From Candidatus Hinthialibacter antarcticus (lineage in GTDB: Bacteria > Hinthialibacterota > Hinthialibacteria > Hinthialibacterales > Hinthialibacteraceae): DNA of 64,000 nucleotides. Below the pieces are notes generated by a model, which was not told where the DNA came from, did not search any database, and saw nothing but the letters and a program-made list of their open reading frames with translations. Position numbers and translations under genes: made by a program. The stretch spans positions 290,910 through 354,909 of the forward strand of contig JAVCCE010000011.1 in NCBI GenBank assembly GCA_030765645.1, read 5' to 3'. Shown here piece after piece: positions 25,634 through 33,437 of this stretch. The stretch's first letter is position 1; each line of letters starts with the position of its first letter.

Positions 25634-26899
25634 ATGAAACCCATGAAAACATTTCCCCGAATGGCCCCAATCGAGCAATCGTTTCCGCGACCTTGTGTAG
25701 AGGATGTGGAGGCGCGTTCATTTCAAATCGTTCAAACGTCTTTGGGCCAACGCCAACTCAGCAGCAAGCGAATCGCCATCGCGGTTGGCAGCCGGGGCAT
25801 TGAGAACATTGACAAGATTGTCCGCGCCGCCGTCGCGGCATTAAAGCAATGCGGCGCCGAAGCGTTTCTAGTCCCGGCGATGGGTTCGCACGGCGGCGGA
25901 CAGGCCGAAGCGCAAAAGAAAATCCTGCTGGAATACAAACTCACGCCGGACAACGTCGGCGCTGAAATTCTCTCTTCGATGGAGACCGTACAACTCGGAG
26001 AAACGCCCAGCGGTCTGCCCGTATACATGGACCGAAACGCGTACGAATCCGACGGCGTCATTCTCATCAACCGGGTGAAACCGCATACGGATTTCACCGG
26101 CGTTGTCGAAAGCGGCCTGATGAAAATGACCGCGATTGGCCTCGGTAAAATTGACGGCGCCAGCGCGTTTCACAGCCGTACGTCAGAATTTGAATCCGAC
26201 CAGATGATTCGCGACATCGCCCAAACCGCGCTTCAAAACGGCAAGATACTCGGCGGTCTGGCGATCATTGAAAACGCCTATCACGAAACCGCCCATCTTG
26301 AATGGACGGCGCCGGACGCGATGGACGCCAACGAACAACAATGGCTCAAACGCGCCAAAGAGTGGATGCCGTCGCTGCCGGTCGCGCAAGCCGACTGCCT
26401 CATCGTCGACCGCATCGGCAAAAACATCAGCGGCGTTGGTCTCGACCCCAACATCACCGGACGGCGTTACAAAATTAACCGACGCTGGAACACCACGCCG
26501 GACATCACACGCATCATCCTTCTGGGGCTTACCGAAGAAACCAACGGCAATGCGGTCGGCTGCGGCCTCGCTGATTTTTGCAGCCAACGCCTGCTCGACG
26601 CCATGAATAAAAACGTCACCTATGTCAACGCCGTCACCTCGCGCAACGTCATCTGCGCCGACATCCCCCCGCATTGGGATACCGACGAAGAAACCTTGCA
26701 ATGGGCGTTCAAATCCGTTGGCAACCCTGATTTGAGTCAACTGCGCGTCTTACGCATTCGCGATACTTTGTCGCTTACGCATATCGAAGCCTCGGAAGCC
26801 TTGCTTGATGAATTCAAGCAATCGCCCCAAGTCGCCCAAATCGGCGGTCTGCGCGAGATGACGTTTGATTCAACCGGAGCGCTCGCCCCGCTCGCTTAG
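25634..26899 (+). CDS. LarA-like N-terminal domain protein (DUF2088 family)
   Basis: 421 residues. The N-terminal half has IAIAVGSRGIENIDKIV and FLVPAMGSHGGGQAEAQKKIL (in parts), the fold shared with nickel-pincer lactate racemase LarA, and VILINRVKPHTDFTG continues the family pattern. LarA's characteristic histidine and lysine ligands cannot be assigned with confidence here. Related proteins catalyse racemisation or epimerisation of hydroxy acids. It lies 66 bp upstream of an Nramp-fold carrier and a sugar-acid catabolic run, so an isomerase acting on sugar acids is a reasonable guess. Two close ATGs (25634, 25643) are both possible starts. Confidence 0.78.
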   Translation: MKPMKTFPRMAPIEQSFPRPCVEDVEARSFQIVQTSLGQRQLSSKRIAIAVGSRGIENIDKIVRAAVAALKQCGAEAFLVPAMGSHGGGQAEAQKKILLEYKLTPDNVGAEILSSMETVQLGETPSGLPVYMDRNAYESDGVILINRVKPHTDFTGVVESGLMKMTAIGLGKIDGASAFHSRTSEFESDQMIRDIAQTALQNGKILGGLAIIENAYHETAHLEWTAPDAMDANEQQWLKRAKEWMPSLPVAQADCLIVDRIGKNISGVGLDPNITGRRYKINRRWNTTPDITRIILLGLTEETNGNAVGCGLADFCSQRLLDAMNKNVTYVNAVTSRNVICADIPPHWDTDEETLQWAFKSVGNPDLSQLRVLRIRDTLSLTHIEASEALLDEFKQSPQVAQIGGLREMTFDSTGALAPLA

Positions 26900-26920
26900 A
26901 CGACTGCCTTTTTTTTCGTG

Positions 26921-26926
26921 TATAAT
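26921..26926 (+). promoter_or_regulatory. Possible -10 element before the carrier operon
   Basis: A perfect TATAAT lies between the LarA-like stop and the carrier start. The best -35 match (TTAGAC) is 19 bp upstream, so the assignment is weak. Confidence 0.3.
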
Positions 26927-26965
26927 GCCGCTTCTGTTATTGATTGAAATTTGGGGAGAATAACA

Positions 26966-28285
26966 TTGTCATCCGTCCAAACGCTTGACCCGCCAAAGGG
27001 GTTCTTTGGCGCAATCTCGTATATCGGCCCCGGACTTATTTTGTCCGCCGCGATTGTTGGCTCTGGCGAATTAATCGCCACCACCACGCTGGGCGCCAAA
27101 GCCGGCTTCGCCCTGTTGTGGGTGATTCTATTCGGCTGTCTTGCGAAAACCGCTGTGCAAATTGAGTACGGCCGCGCCTGTATCCTTACCGGAAAAACCA
27201 CGCTGCAATTTTGGAACGTCTCCAACCGCGTTCATTGGACGGTGATTATTGCGGTGCTGTACTTGATCGCCACCTTCGCGGGCCAGGCGGGCGTATTGGG
27301 CGGCGCGGCGCAAGTCGGCGAGTATCTCATTCCATCCATTACGACATCAATATGGATTTTCGTTTTGGTCATTGTCTTAGGCTTGCTGGCGTCAATGGGG
27401 CGCTATCAATTCATTGAAAAAATCTCTCTCATTTTTAACGCGCTGTTTGTTTCAGCCATACTATATTGCGTGTTCGCCATCCAAGGGTCTGAATATGCGT
27501 TCACAAGCGGCGACCTTGCCAGCGGGCTGCAATTTCAAATGCCGCCTGACATGCTGCCGCTGGCTGTTGCGGCCTTCGGCATCACTGGCGTGGCGGCGGG
27601 TGAGATATCGCTCTATCCCTACTGGTGCCTCGAAAAAGGCTACGCCGCATGGACCGGCCCCGACGATGGCTCGCCTCAATGGAAAGCCCGCGCCCGTGGA
27701 TGGATTCGCGTCATGATGATTGACGCCTTGATCTCGATGATCGTCTTCACCATCGCGACGGCGTCGTTTTATATTTTGGGCGCGGCGGTGCTGCACACCC
27801 AAAACGAACTCGCCGATGGAAACGAATTTATTCTGCAACTCTCGTCCATCTTCACTGACGTAATAGGCCCCAACGCCAGGACGGCGTTTATGGTGTGTTC
27901 TTTCACGGTTTTATTCTCAACCATTTTCGCCAACATCGCCGGGTTCTCTCGTATGTGGGCCGACTTCTTCAGCCTATGCGGTTGGATCAACGGCGGCGAC
28001 GCGAAACAGGTGCGCGTCAGCGTGTTCTACATGGCGTGGGTGTTCCCCATTTTGAGCGGTCTGATTTATTTCGTTTTGCAAAAACCGCTGCTGTTGGTCA
28101 TCTTCATGGGCGTGGTCAATTCGTTATTTTTAATCGTCGTCGCCTATCAAACCGTCTCTTCGCGCTATTGGCGTACGACGCTCACCATGAAACCCTCGCC
28201 GGTGTATGACATTGCGTTGTGGGTCAGTTTGGCTTCCATCGCCTTCATGGCGGGGCGCTCAATCTATTCACTGATTGCTGGATAA
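26966..28285 (+). CDS. Nramp-fold membrane transporter lacking the metal-site signature
   Basis: About 440 residues with eleven or so transmembrane helices. TTG at 26966 is chosen because GGGGAGAA ends 5 bp before it. The first helix region reads YIGPGLILSAAIVGSGELIA, aligned with Nramp TM1, where metal transporters carry Asp-Pro-Gly-Asn. The TM6 region reads GITGVAAGEISLYPYW, where Met-Pro-His is expected. Both metal-binding signatures are therefore absent. The gene stands 5 bp before an SDR and heads a sugar-acid catabolic run, so an organic acid or another non-metal substrate is plausible. This is inference from context and missing residues. Confidence 0.8.
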   Translation: MSSVQTLDPPKGFFGAISYIGPGLILSAAIVGSGELIATTTLGAKAGFALLWVILFGCLAKTAVQIEYGRACILTGKTTLQFWNVSNRVHWTVIIAVLYLIATFAGQAGVLGGAAQVGEYLIPSITTSIWIFVLVIVLGLLASMGRYQFIEKISLIFNALFVSAILYCVFAIQGSEYAFTSGDLASGLQFQMPPDMLPLAVAAFGITGVAAGEISLYPYWCLEKGYAAWTGPDDGSPQWKARARGWIRVMMIDALISMIVFTIATASFYILGAAVLHTQNELADGNEFILQLSSIFTDVIGPNARTAFMVCSFTVLFSTIFANIAGFSRMWADFFSLCGWINGGDAKQVRVSVFYMAWVFPILSGLIYFVLQKPLLLVIFMGVVNSLFLIVVAYQTVSSRYWRTTLTMKPSPVYDIALWVSLASIAFMAGRSIYSLIAG

Positions 28286-28290
28286 ACAAT

Positions 28291-29076
28291 ATGAATGAAA
28301 CCACCCATCCATTTTCGATTCAGGGAAAAACCGCCGTAGTGACTGGCGGCGTGTCGGGCATCGGCGCCGCCATCGCTCGCGTCTTCGCCGAAAACGGCGC
28401 CAACGTCTGGATCATTGATTGCAACCAACAAGCGGGTGAACCAGCGGCGGCGGAGATCAAATCAGAATCAACAGTTCAATTCTTGCGCGGCGACGTCACA
28501 AATTTCAACGACATGATAAGCGCCGTCGAGCGTATTCACACTGAATCTAAACAGATTGATATTCTGGTGAATAACGCAGGCGTTGGCTTCGTCGGCGACC
28601 TTCTTAACACGCCCGAAGACGAATTCGACCGCCTGATGGACGTCAACGTCAAAGGCGTATTCAATATGACGCGGGCGGCGCTGCCCGGCATGATCGAACA
28701 CGGCGGCGGGTGTATCATAAACATCGCGTCGATTGCATCGCTGATCGCAGTCAAAGAGCGCTTCGCCTATTGCGCGACCAAGGGCGCGGTGATGATGATG
28801 ACCAAGAGCATCGCCATGGATTACGTCGACAAGGGCGTTCGTTGCAACTGCATCTGCCCGGCGCGCGTACACACGCCGTTCGTCGATGAGTATCTCAAAA
28901 AAAATTACCCGGGCCGCGAAGCCGAAGTATTTGATACGCTGTCCGCCTACCAGCCGATTGGCCGCATGGGCGCGCCCGACGAAGTCGCGCACCTGGCGCT
29001 CTACCTGGCAAGCGACAAGGGCGCGTTTCACACCGGCGACGCTTTCCCGCTTTCGGGCGGAACCCTGATGGGATAA
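28291..29076 (+). CDS. SDR-family dehydrogenase, possibly a 2-keto-3-deoxy sugar-acid dehydrogenase
   Basis: 261 residues. The ATG at 28291 is 5 bp after the carrier stop; a longer frame would overlap the carrier. Classical SDR features: cofactor loop TGGVSGIG (19-25 region), Asp43 in IIDCN after strand 2, which favours NAD, NNAG (94-97), catalytic Ser147, Tyr160 and Lys164 (YCATK). With an FAH hydrolase and an enolase-family dehydratase directly downstream, it fits the oxidation step of the non-phosphorylative L-fucose or L-rhamnose route. The sugar cannot be read from the sequence. Confidence 0.9.
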   Translation: MNETTHPFSIQGKTAVVTGGVSGIGAAIARVFAENGANVWIIDCNQQAGEPAAAEIKSESTVQFLRGDVTNFNDMISAVERIHTESKQIDILVNNAGVGFVGDLLNTPEDEFDRLMDVNVKGVFNMTRAALPGMIEHGGGCIINIASIASLIAVKERFAYCATKGAVMMMTKSIAMDYVDKGVRCNCICPARVHTPFVDEYLKKNYPGREAEVFDTLSAYQPIGRMGAPDEVAHLALYLASDKGAFHTGDAFPLSGGTLMG

Positions 29077-29101
29077 CAAGTTTGTTGAAAGGATAGACAA
29101 A

Positions 29102-29941
29102 ATGAAATTGGTTCGATTTGGAGAATTAGGAAAAGAGAAGCCGGGCGTACTCTCAGCCCAAGGCGAGGTGTTAGACGTATCGCCGTGGTTCAGCGATTTT
29201 GACGAAGCGTTTTTTGCCAGCGGCGGCGTCAATCAATTGGCAAGTAATATAGCAGACGCACCCAAGGCGCCGTCCGGTGTTCGCTTGGGCGCCCCGGTGG
29301 CGCGGCCCAGCAAGATCATCGCCATCGGGCTGAATTATTCAGACCACGCCAAAGAAAGCGGCATGGAACCGCCGCCCGAACCGGTTTTATTCTTCAAAGC
29401 CGCGACCGCGCTGTCGGGCCCCTTCGACAATGTAGAGGTTCCACGCGGCGCCCTCAAAACCGATTGGGAAGTCGAACTCGCCTTCGTCATCGGCAAACGC
29501 GCTAAGTACGTCTCCGAAGCGGAGGCCGATCAATACATCGCGGGCTACAGCGTTCTCAATGATGTCAGCGAACGCGCCTTTCAATTAGAGCACAGCGGTC
29601 AGTGGGTCAAAGGCAAAAGCCATGACACCTTCGCGCCAATGGGGCCGTGGCTAGTCACGCCCGATGAAGCGGGCGACGTTGAATCATTAGACATGACCTT
29701 AGACGTAAACGGCGAGCGCCGCCAAACCGGCAACACCAGCACCATGATTTTTAAGCCGCGCTTTCTGGTGCATTATCTCAGTCAATTTATGACGCTGGCG
29801 CCCGGCGACATCGTGACAACCGGAACGCCCCCCGGCGTCGGCATGGGAATGAAGCCGCAGCAGTTTTTGAAACCCGGCGATGTGATGGAACTCAGCATTC
29901 AAAACCTGGGCTCGCAAAAACAAACCTGCGTCCCAGCGTAA
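29102..29941 (+). CDS. Fumarylacetoacetate hydrolase-family protein
   Basis: 279 residues. Core blocks: RPSKIIAIGLNYSDHAKESG, PPEPVLFFKAATALSGP, metal-ligand glutamates in DWEVELAFVIGK, GYSVLNDVSERAFQ, KSHDTFAPMGPWLVTPDE and TGTPPGVGMGMKPQQFLKPGD, each typical of FAH-fold hydrolases. Characterised relatives cleave 2,4-diketo-3-deoxy sugar acids to pyruvate and a hydroxy acid. The position between an SDR and a dehydratase supports that role. GAAAGG precedes the start, and the next gene begins 14 bp later. Confidence 0.9.
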   Translation: MKLVRFGELGKEKPGVLSAQGEVLDVSPWFSDFDEAFFASGGVNQLASNIADAPKAPSGVRLGAPVARPSKIIAIGLNYSDHAKESGMEPPPEPVLFFKAATALSGPFDNVEVPRGALKTDWEVELAFVIGKRAKYVSEAEADQYIAGYSVLNDVSERAFQLEHSGQWVKGKSHDTFAPMGPWLVTPDEAGDVESLDMTLDVNGERRQTGNTSTMIFKPRFLVHYLSQFMTLAPGDIVTTGTPPGVGMGMKPQQFLKPGDVMELSIQNLGSQKQTCVPA

Positions 29942-29955
29942 TCGGTGAATACTGA

Positions 29956-31053
29956 ATGAAGATCACTGGAGTCGAAACCTACCTGGTTGACGTACCGCTG
30001 CAACAACGCGCCATTACCGACTCGCAAAGTTATGTCGAGTCGGTTGAATTTGTGCAAGTGCGAATCGACACCGACGAAGGCGTCAGCGGCTGGGGCTTCA
30101 ACTGGAACTACACCAAGGGTACGCGCGCCGTGCAGGTCACAATCGACGACGCCTACGCGCCATTGCTGCCGGGCAAAGATCCGCTGCAACGCCAAGCGCT
30201 TGTGCGCGAGTTGTACTTATCCAACCATTTTATCGGGCGGGTAGGAATCTCTCGGGTCGCGCTGTGCGCGGTCGATATGGCGCTGTGGGATATCCAACTC
30301 AAACAAGCCGGGCTGCCGCTTTGGAAACACCTGGGCGCCTGCAAAACCAAAGTCAAAGCTTATAACACCGACGGCGGCTGGTTGACTTGGTCAGTCGACG
30401 AACTGATCGACGATATGAAAGCCATTCTCGACCGCGGCTTCGACGCCGTCAAAATGAAGATCGGTCGTCCTAACCCAAAAGAAGATTACAACCGCGTCAA
30501 AGCAGTGCGAAAAGCGCTTGGCGATGATGTTGAAATCATGGTTGACGCCAATACCATTTGGGACCTCAAGACCGCTATCGTGTGGGGGCGCCGCCTCGAA
30601 GAATTCAATATCGCCTGGCTCGAGGAACCCATGCACCCCTTCGACAAACGCGCACACGCGGAGTTGGCCCACGCGCTGGATGTGCCCATCGCGGTCGGCG
30701 AGACGATCTATACGCTTTATGATTTTCGCGATTACATCGAAACGGGCGGAGTGGATATCGTGCAGGCCGACTGCACCAAACTGATGGGCATTCAAGAGTG
30801 GCTCGACGTCGCGGCGCTGGCGCGGGCGTTCAATCTTGAGGTCATTCCACATACGAACGTACAACAAAAACTACACGTCCAACTCGCCGCCGCCACGCCG
30901 AATGTGAAGATGGTGGAGTGTTGTTATGAATCAATTTTCGACATTTGGGAAGACCCGATTCAAGTCATCGACGGCTATTACACCTTGCCTGAGCAAGCCG
31001 GTTTGGGCTGTAAACTATGCGATGAGGTTCTCGCTGACCATCGCGTTTCATAA
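29956..31053 (+). CDS. Mandelate racemase/enolase-superfamily sugar-acid dehydratase
   Basis: 365 residues. The capping domain (1-125) is followed by the barrel with acid/base lysines Lys166 and Lys168 (VKMKIG), metal ligands Asp197 (VDAN), Glu223 (LEEP) and Glu249 (GET), and His299 (IPHTN). This residue set is that of the MR subgroup. Sugar-acid dehydratases such as L-fuconate, L-rhamnonate or galactonate dehydratase share it. The operon order carrier, SDR, hydrolase, dehydratase matches a non-phosphorylative deoxysugar-acid pathway, in which this enzyme would form the 2-keto-3-deoxy acid. The specific sugar is unknown. Confidence 0.9.
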   Translation: MKITGVETYLVDVPLQQRAITDSQSYVESVEFVQVRIDTDEGVSGWGFNWNYTKGTRAVQVTIDDAYAPLLPGKDPLQRQALVRELYLSNHFIGRVGISRVALCAVDMALWDIQLKQAGLPLWKHLGACKTKVKAYNTDGGWLTWSVDELIDDMKAILDRGFDAVKMKIGRPNPKEDYNRVKAVRKALGDDVEIMVDANTIWDLKTAIVWGRRLEEFNIAWLEEPMHPFDKRAHAELAHALDVPIAVGETIYTLYDFRDYIETGGVDIVQADCTKLMGIQEWLDVAALARAFNLEVIPHTNVQQKLHVQLAAATPNVKMVECCYESIFDIWEDPIQVIDGYYTLPEQAGLGCKLCDEVLADHRVS

Positions 31054-31143
31054 TGTTGCAGCATTGACTTTTTTTAGAAAACCTTAATGGTTACGCAAAC
31101 GCGCCGTTTTTTGTGAAATAGTGGTTCTTAGGATTACACTCAG

Positions 31144-31333
31144 ATGAATTTTAATGAACTTATTCGAATTCTAGAAAAAAATGGTTTTCGTTTGCACAAA
31201 GAAAAAGGATTCAGTAAGATATTATATGAAAGACGGGCATGACCGACTGATTCGCGTCGATTATCATGGCTCGAAAGAAGTTCCGAAAGGAACTTGTCAT
31301 GTTATTCTGAAGTCAGCGGGGATAAAACGATGA
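31144..31333 (+). pseudogene. hicA: HicA-like toxin gene with a single-base frameshift
   Basis: The frame opened at 31144 reads MNFNELIRILEKNGFRLHKEKG and then diverges, stopping at a TGA near 31252. If one base near 31209 is removed, the reading continues S-V-R-Y-Y-M-K-D-G-H, then RLIRVDYHGSKEVPKGT and CHVILKSAGIKR, ending at 31331-31333. The reconstructed product has the HicA layout: helix, KGS(H)-type strand with a missing catalytic His after KGS, then HG...VPKGT. Its stop overlaps the ATG of the HicB gene (ATGA), the usual hicAB spacing. One extra A after GG is the simplest cause. A sequencing error is possible; otherwise the toxin is dead. Confidence 0.72.
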
Positions 31334-31569
31334 TTGATTTAAATTATTCTTTAGTGATAGAAGCAACAGATGATCCCAATTTTTTTGGATTCTATTCACC
31401 TGAATTAGAAGGATTTACTGGGATCGGAAATTCAATTGAAGATTGCATTTATAAAGCTCGATGGGGAATGAAAGAGCATATTGGATTATTAGTTAAAGAA
31501 GGCATGACTATCCCTGATCCAAACCCGAATTCGACAATTTTAATTCAAAACGAATTGGCAAAAGTATAA
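31330..31569 (+). CDS. hicB: HicB-family antitoxin, short form
   Basis: 79 residues. The ATG at 31330 overlaps the stop of the broken hicA. The protein matches the HicB RNase-H-like domain: YSLVIEATDDPNFFGFYSPELEGFTGIGNSIEDC (in consecutive blocks) and EHIGLLVKEGMTIPDPNP. There is no C-terminal ribbon-helix-helix or HTH DNA-binding domain, so it is one of the short HicB forms. It would neutralise HicA by direct binding. With HicA frameshifted, it is an orphan antitoxin unless the shift is an assembly error. Confidence 0.82.
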   Translation: MIDLNYSLVIEATDDPNFFGFYSPELEGFTGIGNSIEDCIYKARWGMKEHIGLLVKEGMTIPDPNPNSTILIQNELAKV

Positions 31570-31592
31570 CAATTTTGATTCACCCTGCTCGA

Positions 31593-31877
31593 TCAATTCC
31601 ACATACGATGTCTAAATTGCCTGCAAATCCATGATAGTATTTCCAACAGGTTCCGATGAAAGAACATCGAAACGACGATACACCCTACAATGATAGGCCA
31701 TCCAATAAAAAAAGCGTCTTCAATTTTTCCAATCTTTAATTCTGAATAAAATACAAACGCCAGCCCAACGCCAACTACTGCGCCGTAGATCGCTCGAATG
31801 AGAAACTCAATCAAATCGGGCGCCCGGTTTGGGAGCGGTTCATACGATGATAGGTCTTCGTCAGACAGTTGTCTCAT
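31593..31877 (-). CDS. Small two-helix membrane protein of unknown function
   Basis: 94 residues when started at 31877 (MRQLSDEDLSSYEPLPN). The longer frame to 32018 is translated from repeat R4 and is rejected. Two hydrophobic segments are visible: FLIRAIYGAVVGVGLAFVFYS and AFFIGWPIIVGCIVVSMFF (read in parts). The tail LLEILSWICRQFRHR is basic. I do not recognise a family. It is convergent with hicB, 23 bp away. Confidence 0.55.
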   Translation of the reverse strand: MRQLSDEDLSSYEPLPNRAPDLIEFLIRAIYGAVVGVGLAFVFYSELKIGKIEDAFFIGWPIIVGCIVVSMFFHRNLLEILSWICRQFRHRMWN

Positions 31878-31902
31878 AATCTTAGAAGCCAACTCAAAAA
31901 TA

Positions 31903-32030
31903 CTTGATCGTTCGCTGCGAAAGGCATGGGTACAACTCTGCTCGCTTCGGTGCGGGCTTTCAGGCCCTTTTGCACAGGCGCTCCCAGAGTTGCGCCCATG
32001 CCAATATTGGTTTGCCAATTATTGATGTGT
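31903..32030 (+). repeat. MITE-like element, copy R4 (both ends truncated)
   Basis: The cruciform core (31923-32002) runs from GGCATGGGTACAACTCTG to CAGAGTTGCGCCCATGCC. The left flank CTTGATCGTTCGCTGC matches copy R9, and the right flank TGGTTTGCCAATTATTGAT matches R1 and R5, but neither terminal repeat is present. A further stem-loop (TCGAAAA...TTTTCGA, 32030-32060) follows and may terminate the gene at 32073. Confidence 0.72.
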
Positions 32031-32072
32031 CGAAAAGCATTTTTGTAAGAATGTTTTCGAGATACTTATTTC

Positions 32073-33437
32073 TTATTCGACGCCATCATCGCTATCTTCT
32101 TCCACCATCGCCGTTTCAGCCAACGCGGCGTTGTGCGCTTTCTCAGCATCGAGTAAATGCTTCGGAATTGCCTGATACCACGGCAGCTGTACCAACGGTT
32201 GGTTCATCCAGGCGCGAAACGGGTGATAGTTGAAGAACTCGCTGACAAAAATTTGCGCAACAAACGAGAACCAAATCACCACCAATACGGCGAACCCGGT
32301 CACGCCCATCACCCGCCGCCCCGTCCACGCGCCCGCGCGGACAACCACATGCCGCGGCTCTTTGGCTGGTTCGGGTTTTACGTCTAAGCAACTCATCACT
32401 CTACGTTCAACCGATGAGAGTTGTTCAATTTTGATCGTGCCTTTTTCGACGCAGCGTAGTACGCCCTTGGCGTAGATTCTCGCCGTAACCACTCTCAACA
32501 AGACATACGCAATAAATCCCAATAATCCGACGAACAAATAATACCCGCGCAGGAAGCCCAACAATTCCATGTCGCTCATGGTCGCCAGGTTTGAGTCGCC
32601 TTGCATCATAAACACAGGCGCCATTTTCATTATCGAAAGCGGCAGCGAAAACAGTGAGAACAATATCGCTAGCCCGATCGCTGACAACCAACGCTCACGA
32701 ATAATCCGCCAGACTAGGCCAAACTCAAAAAACGAGCGCCATTGCCCGGTCGCGGCTTGGCGGGTATGCGCCATGGGGACGTAAAACATCGCGGCGATGA
32801 ACAACAGAATGCCCAGTATTCCCGTGACCGGGCCGACAAAGGCTTGCTCATAGACTTTATGAAACGAGTTGTTCCAGCCCGCGTGCCATGCGTACAACCA
32901 CAAGATGCAAGCAGGCAACGTGAATATCCAAATATTAACAATCGCCTGAAACCCGAGTTTGAAGTTCTTGCCAAACGAGTGCAGCGGAAATCCCACCCGC
33001 GGGCCGAGTAGTTTGATGAACCCTTTGAAACCTGGTTCGCTCTGCGGCCATGCAGTTCCCTTCTGTCGCCAAAACCAATTGGGCGCTTTGTTCAGATAAG
33101 CGAGTCCGGCGTCTTGGACGACAAACGCCTCCCATTCGCGGGGAGAAAATTTGCCCTTCTTGATGTGAAACCAGCGGCGTATTACGCAACGCTGCATGTA
33201 TCGCTGCGCCCAACCAACCACGAAAAGCGCGAAAATCGCCATCTGGCAAAATAGCGTTCCGATGAGTGCGATCCATATCCACTTCAAGCACCAAAGCGCA
33301 ATTGAGATATACGAACGCTCATCTTTTTTCTCTACCGTTTGGGGCGGCGGCGAAACCGGGGCTGCGGCTTCTTGGGGCGGCGCCACGGGAGGCAATTGAT
33401 TGTCAATTTTGAGAGGCTCAACCAATGTCTCGTTCAT
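32073..33437 (-). CDS. Polytopic membrane protein of unknown function
   Basis: 454 residues. A proline-rich N-terminus (PPVAPPQEAAAPVSPPP) is followed by about eight hydrophobic segments, such as WIALIGTLFCQMAIFALFVVG, TGILGILLFIAAMFYV, YYLFVGLLGFIAYVLLRVV and GFAVLVVIWFSFVAQIFV (in parts). The acidic tail is MVEEDSDDGVE. No family is recognised; the repeated pattern of paired helices with RQAATGQW and YAKGVLRC recalls uncharacterised DUF4013-like proteins, but this is weak. Its ATG lies in a 4-bp overlap with the upstream alkaline-phosphatase-like gene, so the two are translated together. Confidence 0.7.
   Translation of the reverse strand: MNETLVEPLKIDNQLPPVAPPQEAAAPVSPPPQTVEKKDERSYISIALWCLKWIWIALIGTLFCQMAIFALFVVGWAQRYMQRCVIRRWFHIKKGKFSPREWEAFVVQDAGLAYLNKAPNWFWRQKGTAWPQSEPGFKGFIKLLGPRVGFPLHSFGKNFKLGFQAIVNIWIFTLPACILWLYAWHAGWNNSFHKVYEQAFVGPVTGILGILLFIAAMFYVPMAHTRQAATGQWRSFFEFGLVWRIIRERWLSAIGLAILFSLFSLPLSIMKMAPVFMMQGDSNLATMSDMELLGFLRGYYLFVGLLGFIAYVLLRVVTARIYAKGVLRCVEKGTIKIEQLSSVERRVMSCLDVKPEPAKEPRHVVVRAGAWTGRRVMGVTGFAVLVVIWFSFVAQIFVSEFFNYHPFRAWMNQPLVQLPWYQAIPKHLLDAEKAHNAALAETAMVEEDSDDGVE

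Noticed and set aside
31878..32018. N-terminal 47 codons of the membrane protein frame at 31593-32018
   Set aside because: They are translated from the palindromic repeat R4; the family-like part starts at 31877.
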